Shown: positions 40,465 to 48,300 of the stretch, in pieces | Layout of the letters: each line of letters starts with the position of its first letter | How positions within the stretch are numbered: position 1 is the first letter of the stretch | Assembly: GCA_963697915.1 (NCBI GenBank) | Contig: OY969103.1 | Span: 186,001-250,000, forward strand | Source of the DNA: VRUE01 sp963697915 | Lineage (GTDB): Bacteria > Actinomycetota > Thermoleophilia > Solirubrobacterales > 70-9 | DNA: 64,000 bases | Reading direction: 5' to 3' | The notes under the pieces: generated by a model | The model's input: the letters and a program-made list of their open reading frames with translations, nothing else | Databases searched by the model: none | What the model was told of the DNA's origin: nothing | Translations under genes and position numbers: made by a program

Positions 40465-41375
40465 CCGAACGCGCCGCCGACGTACTCGCGAGTGCGCTGC
40501 TCGTGCGGGGCGCCGAAGACCTGCTCCGCGGGGCCGTACTCGACCAGCTCCCCCAGGTACATGAAGCCGACGTGGTCGGCGATCCGCAGCGCCTGCTGCA
40601 TGTTGTGGGTGACGATCACCACCGCGACCTCCTCGCGCAGGCGCAGGATCAGCTCCTCGATCACCTGAGTCGAACGCGGGTCGAGCGCGGAGCAGGGCTC
40701 GTCGAGCAGCAGCACCTCGGGCCGGGCGGCGAGGGCGCGGGCGATGCAGAGCCGCTGCTGCTGACCGCCGGAGAGGCGCAGCGCCGGGTGGTCGAGGCTG
40801 GTGCCGACCTCGTCCCAGAGCCCGGCGCGGAGAAGCGCCTCCGCGACCGGCTCGCTCAGCGAGTCCCTGCGCGGCCGCCGCGAGCCCTGTTCGCGCAGCG
40901 CGTAGGCGACGTTGTCGAAGACGCTCATCGGAAAGGGGTTGGGCTGTTGGAAGACCATGCTCACGCGGCGCCGCAGAGCGGTCACCTCGAGCCGGTCGAT
41001 GTCCTCGCCGTCGAGGGTGATGCGGCCCCCGCGAGCGGCGGTCGGAGTGAGCTCGACGAGGCGGTTGAAGGAGCGCAGCAGCGTCGTCTTGCCGCAGCCG
41101 GAAGGACCGATCAGGGCCAGAACCTCGCCCTGGCGGACCGGGATCGTGACCTCGTCGACGGCGAGCTTGCCGCCGTAGGCGATCGAGACCGCCTCGGCGC
41201 GCATCCGCTCGACCTTCGGGGCCGTGCTGGGCTCGGCGCGGCGCACGGGCGTGGCGGCGATCGACGGGGCGCCGTTGCCAGCCGCGACCACCCCGGGAGG
41301 CGGCGGCCGCACGATCGTCGGCTGCTCGTCGACGAGGATGCGACGGACCGGTGGCGGCGGACTCAGCGGGTCCAT
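40461..41375 (-). CDS. pstB: phosphate ABC transporter ATP-binding protein
   Basis: A 304-residue ATPase. Walker A is GPSGCGKTT, the Q-loop region FQQPNPFPMSVFDNV is diagnostic of PstB, the signature LSGGQQQRLCIARALA, Walker B VLLLDEPCSALDP and H-loop VIVTHNMQQA follow. It powers phosphate import through PstC and PstA. The N-terminus is about 55 residues longer than usual and Pro-rich (SPPPPVRRILVDEQP); an internal ATG before RAEAVSIAYGGKLAV would give the standard length. ATG 41375 is kept because it overlaps pstA by 13 bp. No phoU follows, which is unusual for a pst operon. Confidence 0.93.
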   Translation of the reverse strand: MDPLSPPPPVRRILVDEQPTIVRPPPPGVVAAGNGAPSIAATPVRRAEPSTAPKVERMRAEAVSIAYGGKLAVDEVTIPVRQGEVLALIGPSGCGKTTLLRSFNRLVELTPTAARGGRITLDGEDIDRLEVTALRRRVSMVFQQPNPFPMSVFDNVAYALREQGSRRPRRDSLSEPVAEALLRAGLWDEVGTSLDHPALRLSGGQQQRLCIARALAARPEVLLLDEPCSALDPRSTQVIEELILRLREEVAVVIVTHNMQQALRIADHVGFMYLGELVEYGPAEQVFGAPHEQRTREYVGGAFG

Positions 41376-42313
41376 TGCGACTTCCGTCCCCGCGCGAGGC
41401 GGGCGACGACGAAGTTGAGGACTATCACCAGGCACATCAGGACGAAAGCGGCGAAGTAGGCCTTCTCCGGCGCCAGCCCCTCGCCGGCCGGTGAGTTGAG
41501 GTAGACGTAGCTGGTCAGCGTGCTGCCGGTGCCGCGGAAGAGGCCGAAGACGTCACCGTCGCCGCCGTTGATGATCTGCAAGGTCGAGCCGAGCAGGACG
41601 ACGACGATCGCGGTGTCGCCCGCGACCCGGCCCATGCCGAGCGCCGCGCCGGTGCCGATGCCGGGGCGCGCGGCGGGCAGCAGCACGCGGCGGATGGTCG
41701 CCGCCTTGGTCTTGCCGAGCGCGTAGGACGCCTCGCGGACGTGGCGCGGGATCGCGTTCAGCGACTCCCGAGTGGCGCCGACGACGAGTGGCAGCGCGAT
41801 CAGCGACATCATCGCCGAGGCAGCGATGAAGGAACGGCCGAGCACCGAGCCGTCGGCATCGAAGGTGAGGAACCCGAACCATTCCTGGAAGAGGATCAGC
41901 CCGAACATCGCCAGCACGATGCTCGGCGTCCCGGCGACGATCTCGATCGCCGATTCCACCGCGCGGGCAAGGCCTGCCGGCCGGCCGTACTCGGTCAGCC
42001 AGACGGCGATCGCCACCCCGAGCGGGGCGGCGATCGAGGTCGACATCACGAGCAGCATCGCGGTGCCGATCAGCGGGTCCTTGAAGCCGCCGCTCTGCGA
42101 CTGGTCGGTTTCGGCGGTGGGGCTCTCGAAGAGCAGCGAGATGTCGAAGTACTGGGCGCCGCGGATCGCCATGTAGGTGACGATCGAGCCGGCGATCGCG
42201 ATCAGCGCCAGCCCCGCGCCCCAGGCGAGGAAGTAGCCGACCCGGTCGCGCAGCGGCCAGCTTCGGACCGAGTCCCGGGGCGCGGTCGCGACGAGCGGCG
42301 CCGTGGCGCTCAC
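41363..42313 (-). CDS. pstA: phosphate ABC transporter permease PstA
   Basis: A 316-residue six-helix permease. The EAA-like coupling loop is seen in LPLVVGATRESLNAIPRHVREASYALG followed by KTKAATIRRVLLPAARPG (split around residue 190). Also present are GTAMLLVMSTSIAAPLGVAIAVWLTEYG and the end GRVAGDTAIVVVLLGST. It forms the membrane channel with PstC. Its start overlaps the pstC stop by four bases. Confidence 0.93.
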   Translation of the reverse strand: MSATAPLVATAPRDSVRSWPLRDRVGYFLAWGAGLALIAIAGSIVTYMAIRGAQYFDISLLFESPTAETDQSQSGGFKDPLIGTAMLLVMSTSIAAPLGVAIAVWLTEYGRPAGLARAVESAIEIVAGTPSIVLAMFGLILFQEWFGFLTFDADGSVLGRSFIAASAMMSLIALPLVVGATRESLNAIPRHVREASYALGKTKAATIRRVLLPAARPGIGTGAALGMGRVAGDTAIVVVLLGSTLQIINGGDGDVFGLFRGTGSTLTSYVYLNSPAGEGLAPEKAYFAAFVLMCLVIVLNFVVARLARGRKSQWTR

Positions 42314-43293
42314 GGCTGCACTCCGTACTTGCGCAGCGGCTGGCGAGCGACGAAGCCGGCGAACGAGAGGAACATGCTGGAGACGAGCAGGACCGCGGCG
42401 AAGGCGAAGAGCGTCTGGCCGAAGGGGACGACGGTGAGCCCTTCGACGTTCTCGACCAGAGCGGAGGCGAGCGGCCGGGTCGGCTCGAGCAGGAAGGTGA
42501 AGCCGTCGATCGGGTTCGGCGCGAAGCTGGCCGAGCCGGAGACCATCGAGAGCATGATCGCCTCGCCCAGCGCGCGCGCGGTCGCGAGCACGGCGGCGGC
42601 GATGATCGCCGGCCGCGCCGTGCGCACCGCGATCGACCAGGTCACCCGCCAGCGGTTGACGCCGAGTGCCGCCGCGCCTTCGGTCCAGCCGCGCGGGACC
42701 GCGCGCAGCGCGTCGACCACGATCGCGATCATGATCGGCACGATCATCACGGTCAGGATCAGGATTCCGACCGAGATGCTGGCGCCGTCGAGCTGGACGA
42801 CGTTGGCGACCGATTCCTTGCGCTCGATGCTGATCAGGTGGGCGCCGACCCAGGGCACCACGACGAGGATCCCGATCAGCCCGTAGACGACCGAGGGCAC
42901 CGCGGCGAGCAGCCGCACGACCGGCTCGAGGATCGCGGTCAGCCGCGGCGGCGAGAACTCGACGATGAAGATCGCGGCGAAAAGCGAGACGGCGGTGCCG
43001 ATCGTCACGGCGCCCGCGGTGACCACGAAGGTGCCCCAGATCAGCGGCCAGGCGCGCAGCTGGTAGACGTAGTCCGCGGGGTTGGAGGGCGAGTTGAAGA
43101 TGTCCTCGAGCTGGCGGTCGACGTCGCCGCCGGAGCCGAACCAGGCGAGCCCGTTGTGGGAGAACGAGGGCCAGGCCTTCGAGAAGACGAAGACGATCAT
43201 GCCGACGATCAGGAGCAGGACCAGGCAGGCGACGGCGCCGAGCATGCGCTCGACGCGGACGTCAGACCAGAAGCCGGGTTTGGCCGGATTCAT
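42310..43293 (-). CDS. pstC: phosphate ABC transporter permease PstC
   Basis: A 327-residue permease. ERMLGAVACLVLLLIVGMIVF is the first helix; IWGTFVVTAGAVTIGTAVSLFAAI and VPSVVYGLIGILVVVPWVG are typical PstC segments. The coupling loop is DALRAVPRGWTEGAAALGVNRWR. The frame is open to 43464, but that part is the end of pstS in another frame; ATG 43293 (MNPAKPGFW) is eight bases after the pstS stop and gives the normal N-terminus. Confidence 0.93.
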   Translation of the reverse strand: MNPAKPGFWSDVRVERMLGAVACLVLLLIVGMIVFVFSKAWPSFSHNGLAWFGSGGDVDRQLEDIFNSPSNPADYVYQLRAWPLIWGTFVVTAGAVTIGTAVSLFAAIFIVEFSPPRLTAILEPVVRLLAAVPSVVYGLIGILVVVPWVGAHLISIERKESVANVVQLDGASISVGILILTVMIVPIMIAIVVDALRAVPRGWTEGAAALGVNRWRVTWSIAVRTARPAIIAAAVLATARALGEAIMLSMVSGSASFAPNPIDGFTFLLEPTRPLASALVENVEGLTVVPFGQTLFAFAAVLLVSSMFLSFAGFVARQPLRKYGVQP

Positions 43294-43301
43294 CAGATTG
43301 G

Positions 43302-44114
43302 CTACCGCAGCGGGACCCACTCGCTGCCGACGATCTGCTGGCCCGTGCTGCCGCGGGCGAAGCTGATGAAGTCCTTCGCCAGTCCTTTTGCCGCGCCGCG
43401 GCTGACGAGGAAGAAGTTCCTGCTGCCGGCGTACTGCCCGGACTTCGCGTTGCGCAGGGTGCACGGAACCCCCTGGTAGGGAATCGTGTGCAGGCCGGCG
43501 GTGAAGGCGAAGGAGGCGTAGCCGATCGCGTTCGGGTTCGATTTGATCGTCTGCGACTGCAGGCCGTTGGACGATTTGGTCGTCGCACTGGGGGCGACGC
43601 GGAGGGTCTGACCCATGAAGATGTTCTGGAACGCGTCCTGGGTTCCAGATGCGGCGGTGCGGACCACGAGGTCGATCGGGCCGCTGGCGGTCGCGCCGGG
43701 CACCTGGCTCCAGCTGCGGATCCGGCCGGAGAAGATGTCCTGGATCTGCGTCTGACTCAGGGTCGGGACCGGGTTCGAGGCGCTGCTGACCACACAGACC
43801 GCGTCCCGGGCGAACTTGTTGAAGACGATCCCGCCTGGGTCGGCCGGTTTCGGGTCGCGTGAGGACATGCCAAGCGTGACCCTGCCGCGCGAGACGTCGG
43901 TGATGCCGATGTCGGAGCCGCCCTGCAGGATCACGACCTTGTTGCCTTTGCCCTGCGGCGACTTGAGGAAGGCCTGGGCCAGCTTGGTGGCGAGCGGCGC
44001 GATCGAGGTCGAGCCGCTCATCGTGATCGTCGCGGCCTGAGTCGCTGCGGCCGCGCTGAACGGCGCGCTCAGGGAGAGCACTGCCGCGGCGGCCAGGAGA
44101 CGCGTGCGTTTCAT
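43302..44114 (-). CDS. pstS: phosphate-binding protein PstS
   Basis: A 270-residue exported phosphate-binding protein. The signal peptide is LLAAAAVLSLSAPFSAAAATQ. The mature protein starts ITMSGSTSIAPLATKLAQAF, with the phosphate-contacting GSTS, then VILQGGSDIGITDVSRGR, GMSSRDPKPAD, VVRTAASGTQDAFQNIFMG (the second phosphate loop, xASGTxxxF) and NPNAIGYASFAF. There is no lipobox, so it may be released or wall-attached. ATG 44114 is chosen; upstream in-frame sequence runs through the PHO-box-like repeats. It is the first gene of an eight-gene operon reaching 37618. Confidence 0.93.
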   Translation of the reverse strand: MKRTRLLAAAAVLSLSAPFSAAAATQAATITMSGSTSIAPLATKLAQAFLKSPQGKGNKVVILQGGSDIGITDVSRGRVTLGMSSRDPKPADPGGIVFNKFARDAVCVVSSASNPVPTLSQTQIQDIFSGRIRSWSQVPGATASGPIDLVVRTAASGTQDAFQNIFMGQTLRVAPSATTKSSNGLQSQTIKSNPNAIGYASFAFTAGLHTIPYQGVPCTLRNAKSGQYAGSRNFFLVSRGAAKGLAKDFISFARGSTGQQIVGSEWVPLR

Positions 44115-44179
44115 CTGTGTTCGCTCCCGTGGCGTGTTGAATGGCTTATCGCCCGGCAGTCTCGACCCGGTGCCCCGGG

Positions 44180-44223
44180 GCTGGGTGAACACGGTGTAAC
44201 CGTGTGGATAAGAACTGGTGAAC
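44180..44223 (-). promoter_or_regulatory. PHO-box-like array of four 11-bp units upstream of pstS
   Basis: Read on the pstS strand, four consecutive 11-base units begin GTTCACC (from 44223), CTTATCC (from 44212), GGTTACACC (from 44201) and GTTCACC (from 44190). The first and last are identical heptamers exactly 33 bp apart. Streptomyces PhoP boxes are built of 11-nt direct repeat units containing GTTCACC, so this fits closely. The proximal end is 66 bp before the pstS ATG, a normal place for activator binding near the -35 region. Confidence 0.75.
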
Positions 44224-44234
44224 GCCACCCATTT

Positions 44235-44267
44235 CTTCACCACTTCGATACGAGTCGTTCACCACTG
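44235..44267 (+). promoter_or_regulatory. PHO-box-like repeat facing the divergent regulator gene
   Basis: On the plus strand CTTCACCACTT (44235-44245) and GTTCACCACTG (44257-44267) are separated by exactly one 11-bp unit of weaker match. Orientation and position (30 bp before the GTG at 44297) suggest control of the small winged-helix gene, perhaps autoregulation. Confidence 0.6.
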
Positions 44268-44296
44268 AGAGGCGGGCCGAGGGGGAAGCTGCCGTC

Positions 44297-44644
44297 GTGC
44301 CCAGCTCCCTCTCCCAGAAGGACGTGCGCCGGATCGCCAACCTGGAGATTCGCCCAACCGAATTCCAAGTCATCGCCGACGGCCAGCGCACGGGCCTCAC
44401 CGTGCGCGAGTTCGAGCTCTTCTTCTTCCTTGCCGAGCACCTCGACAGCGTCGTCCAGCGCCCCGAGCTCTACGCCTCGATCTGGGGCGGAACGATGCAG
44501 CGCCGCGATCGCTCCGTCGACGTCCTCGTCCGCAAGATTCGCCGCAAGCTCGAGCTCACCGCGCCCGATTGGCGCTACATCCACACCCACTTCGGCATCG
44601 GCTACCGCTTCAGCCCGGAGAGGCTCGACCCGCGGCCCTCGTAG
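44297..44644 (+). CDS. stand-alone PhoB/OmpR-type winged-helix DNA-binding protein without receiver domain
   Basis: A 115-residue protein that is almost entirely a Trans_reg_C winged helix: GLTVREFELFFFLAEHLDSVVQ, then RPELYASIWGG and RSVDVLVRKIRRKLELT, with the wing HTHFGIGYRFSP. There is no phospho-acceptor domain or kinase gene next to it, so it cannot be switched by phosphorylation in the usual way. Its place divergent from pstS, with PHO-box-like repeats between, makes it the likely binder of those repeats. The start is GTG 44297; the frame is closed shortly upstream, so a lost receiver domain is not hidden in frame. Confidence 0.85.
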   Translation: MPSSLSQKDVRRIANLEIRPTEFQVIADGQRTGLTVREFELFFFLAEHLDSVVQRPELYASIWGGTMQRRDRSVDVLVRKIRRKLELTAPDWRYIHTHFGIGYRFSPERLDPRPS

Positions 44645-44652
44645 GCCTTTTT
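44634..44652 (+). terminator. weak terminator after the winged-helix gene
   Basis: GGCC-CTCGTA-GGCC followed by TTTTT. The stem is only four pairs, so efficiency is doubtful, but a run of five T is rare in this DNA and it sits between two convergent genes. Confidence 0.35.
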
Positions 44653-45379
44653 ATCTCAGCTCCCCCGCCTTGCCCTGGGCGAAGTTGAAGGCGCAGCGGA
44701 AGTTCTCGGGCTGACCCACGGGCTTGCCGCCGGCGAAACCGCCGAGGTCGCCGTTGTCATAGACGGTGACGTATTGGAGCGTTTCCGGTGAGGGGTCGGC
44801 TGGGAACGGAATCGGGTCGGGCTCTCCCGCCTTCGGGTCGCCGCGGGAGACTTCGCTGACTCCGATCGAGCCGGCGGCGCGGCCTCCGGATGCCGTGGTG
44901 GTCAGCGTCGCGCTCATCTCGCGCCGGTCCTTGAGGCCATCGGTCGGGTCGACGTCGGTCGAGGCGGTGACCTCGTTGTCGTCGACGCGGCCGGCGAGCT
45001 TGACCCGTTTGGCGGCGCCGATCAGCTGCGCCGCGGTCGGCAGGTAGCCGCCGAGGCTGGCGCACTTCTGGGTCGCGAAGAAGTAGTTGCTCTTGCCGAT
45101 CTCATCGCGTTCGAGCGGATAGGGGTTGGTCATCATGCAGACCGTCCCGATCTTCACCGTCTCCGGCGAGCAGCGGGCGAAGACGGTCCTGGGCAGCACG
45201 CTTGCCGGGAACTTCTTCTTGGCGTTGAGCCGCAGGAGGCCGTACTTCTTTGGCTGCACGCTGGGGCCGGGCAGGAGCCTGGCCGCGAACGATTGGCCGG
45301 TGCCCGAGAACACGAAGGCGGCGAGGGCGAGGGCGAGGGCGGCCCAGGCAGCGAGGTTGGTGGCGCGCGGTGAGGTCAT
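44651..45379 (-). CDS. secreted protein of unknown function, last gene of the FtsH operon
   Basis: A 242-residue exported protein. The signal segment is LAAWAALALALAAFVFSGTG. The mature part has RLNAKKKFPASVLPRTVFARC, then SPETVKIGTVCMMTNPYPL, ATQKCASLGGYLPTAAQLIGAA and YVTVYDNGDLGGFAGGKP, with paired cysteines. The middle (KCASLGGYLPTAAQL) looks like part of a formylglycine-enzyme/C-type-lectin-like surface fold, but I cannot assign it to a family. Its start overlaps the stop of the 1471-residue protein by four bases, so it is translationally coupled to it. Confidence 0.78.
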   Translation of the reverse strand: MTSPRATNLAAWAALALALAAFVFSGTGQSFAARLLPGPSVQPKKYGLLRLNAKKKFPASVLPRTVFARCSPETVKIGTVCMMTNPYPLERDEIGKSNYFFATQKCASLGGYLPTAAQLIGAAKRVKLAGRVDDNEVTASTDVDPTDGLKDRREMSATLTTTASGGRAAGSIGVSEVSRGDPKAGEPDPIPFPADPSPETLQYVTVYDNGDLGGFAGGKPVGQPENFRCAFNFAQGKAGELR

Positions 45380-48300
45380 CTGCGACTCCTTGGTGGTCGA
45401 GTTGGGGCGTTGGGGGCCGGCCTCGGTCGTGGGCGGCCCCGGATCGAGGCCGCCGACAGCGCCAGGATCAGGACCAGGCCGAGCAGGTAGGGCGGCACGG
45501 TCGACCCTTCCCCACCCGCTTCGTGGCGGGAGAAGGCCTGGGATTCCTCGATCGCCGCCTCCTCTTCGCGCTTCTCCTCGACCTGGTAGGTCCGCGCCGG
45601 GGCGCCGCCCGGTGGCAGCGGCCGCACGATCGGCGGGGGCGGCGGGGGCACGATCGCCGGCACCGCGGCGAGCGCGAGGGCACCGGCGATCGGGAGGAAG
45701 GGCTCGGCCGGCGTCGGCGGGACCGGCGGCGCCGGGCTCGGGACCGGCGGCGGGGCGGGCTGCGGCGTCAGCGCCGGCGGCTCGAAGTCGAGCGGCGGGT
45801 TGGAGGGAGGCGGGTTGGGCGGCGGCGGCGCGAGGGGAGCGCTGCTCGGCGCACCGCGGGTGAAGCGATCGGGCCGCAGGGGCCGGGTTCCGCAGGGGCG
45901 CTGCACGCTGCCGTCCTGGACCTGCACCTGCTCGGAGTAGGAGAAGCCGCCGGCCGCGATCGTCACCGTCGTCGTCCCCGCGTTGAACGGGCAGAGCAGG
46001 CCCGAGCTGGTGTCGGTGACGACCTTGTCGTCGCTGCCGATGAAGGGCTTTCGCAGGTTGGTCGAGGCCGGGTCCTGCTTGACGAAGTCGGCGATGTCGG
46101 GATCGGAGGAGGTAAACGTGTACTCGGGCGAGAGGCGCGTGGCGCAACCGGCGACCAGGCACTGGGCGGGCGGGAAGAGCGTGTACGGATCGCCGCCCGC
46201 GGGGTCGGGTATGCCCGAGCCGGCTGAGGCGCGGCCCCAGCGATCGCCGCCCCGTGGGCGGCGGCCGAGGCCCCGAAAGAGCGCCGGCCGCGAACGGCGC
46301 AGCAGGGTGCCGTCGGTCGCCTCCAGGGAGAGCTCTTCGATCAACGGGATCAGCCGCACCCCGACCGGCGCCCGGTTCGTCGCCGCGTCGCGCCTGGCCG
46401 CGTCGAGCTCGAGCACCAGCAGGCCGCTGTCGCCGAAGAGCGCGTCGGCGACCTCGAGCCCGACCGCGCCGCTGATCTGCGAGCGGTAGCCGAGGCTCCC
46501 GATTCCGTAGCTCGGGATCGTCGTCGGCGACCCGGCCGGGATCTGCATCGCCCGGTTCTCTTCCGGGCGGTCGAAGAGGTAAGCCGATGCGCCGCCGTCG
46601 AGCAGCACCCGTGCGACCTCGGGACCGTCATCGGCGACGTTGAGCTTCGGCGTGAAGTTCGGGTTGAGGCTCCGGCTCCCCATCACGACCGAGGGGATCC
46701 CCTTGGCGCGGGCATCGGCGAGGACGGCTTCCAGCCACGGCAGCTGCGGCTCGTTCGGGTTCTGGTGCGTATCGCTGGCGGCAAGCGAGCCGAGTGAGTT
46801 GTCGATCACGATCACCCTCACGGTCCCGCCCTGGCCGGCGCTGTCGAAGGCGTAGTGGGTGCGAGCCAGCCCCGCGCTCGGGGCGGCGCCGGGAATGCCG
46901 TCGGTCGAGACCCCGGCCGGAGCCGGCGCCGCCCCGAGCGGGGCTGGAAACGAGGCGAAGGCGGCCTGAAAGGGACCGGCGCCCCCGCTGACGTCGTTGG
47001 ATCCGAGCGCCGGGAAGACGGGCACCGCAGGTGAGGAGCCGAGCAGCTCCGCGTAGCGCGACGCGTCGAGCTCGCCGAGCCCGCTCTTGACCCGGTTGCC
47101 CGTGTAGAGCAGGGCTCGCGGCCCGCTGGCGCCCGCGAGCCCAGCCAGCGTCTGCAGCGCCGCGGTGAGGCCGCGGTCCGGCCCGAGCGCTTGACGCTCT
47201 AGCTCGGCGCAGGAGCCGTCGCACTCGGCGTGGCCGGCGACCGCGAGGCGGACCGGCCCCTCCGGCATCGGCACCGGCGTCCGTTGCGCCGCGGCTGGCG
47301 CCGTGGCCCCGTCGCCGTAGCGGAACACCGCCGCGGTCTGAACCCGTTCGCGCACCCCTTTGCCGCTCCCGCCCCGCGCCGAGGACCCGCGCCCAACCGA
47401 GTCCGCGGCGCCACTCCATCCCCCCACCACCCAACCAACGCCGGCGGGGTCGAGCAGCAGGGCGAGGATCGGGTCGCTCTTCAACGGCCGATCGTCGCCG
47501 AAGCCGGTGAAGGCGGTGCGCTGCTCGTCGACCCAGCCGCTCGCCGTCTCGCGCAGCAGGTAGCCATCACCGGGCAGCGGGAAGGCCGGCGGGATCGGCG
47601 GCGGCAGATTCGGGTCCTGTTCGGGCAGGTCGTCGACGGGCGGGTAGGCGAGCTGCGGGACGACGGAGACGACCGCCCGCAACGAGCCTCCCTCGCGGAT
47701 CGCCGCCGCGGCGATCGCGGTCGCTCCCGGCAGCGGCTGATCGGAGAAGCGCCAGGGCGCGCCCGGCCCATCGCGCTCGATCACGATGTCGCGGCCGGCG
47801 GCGACCGCGCCGCCGTCGGGCAGCCCGGCGACCGCGTAGAGCTGCGGGCTGCCGGCGCGCACCGTGTCGAGCAGTGCCCGCGCCGACTCGTCGACCCGCC
47901 AGCCGGCGCCGTCGTTGACGAGGAGGGCCCCGCCAGCAGCGACGATCGCCTCGTTGCCGGCGAAGGCGATCGAGGTGAGGTTCGCGCTCGGAGGGCCCTC
48001 CGGCAGCGCTTCGGGGTCCCAGCTCTTCCCGTAGGAGAGCAGCACGCCACCCTTGCCGACCGCGTAGCCGCGATCGGGGTTGCCGGGCTGGAAGGCGACG
48101 TCCATCAGGTTGCCCTCGAAGCCGATCGGGACGCCCGGGTCGGGCACCCAGAGATCGTCGGCGGCGTTCCACATCCAGATCGCGCCGAGATCGCCGACCG
48201 CGTGCGCCCGCGCCGGCTCGGGCCAGGCGACGCCACGCAGCGTCGCCTTGCTGACGCTGCCGCCGGAGGACAGCAGGAACTCACGCTGCCAGCCGCGGCC

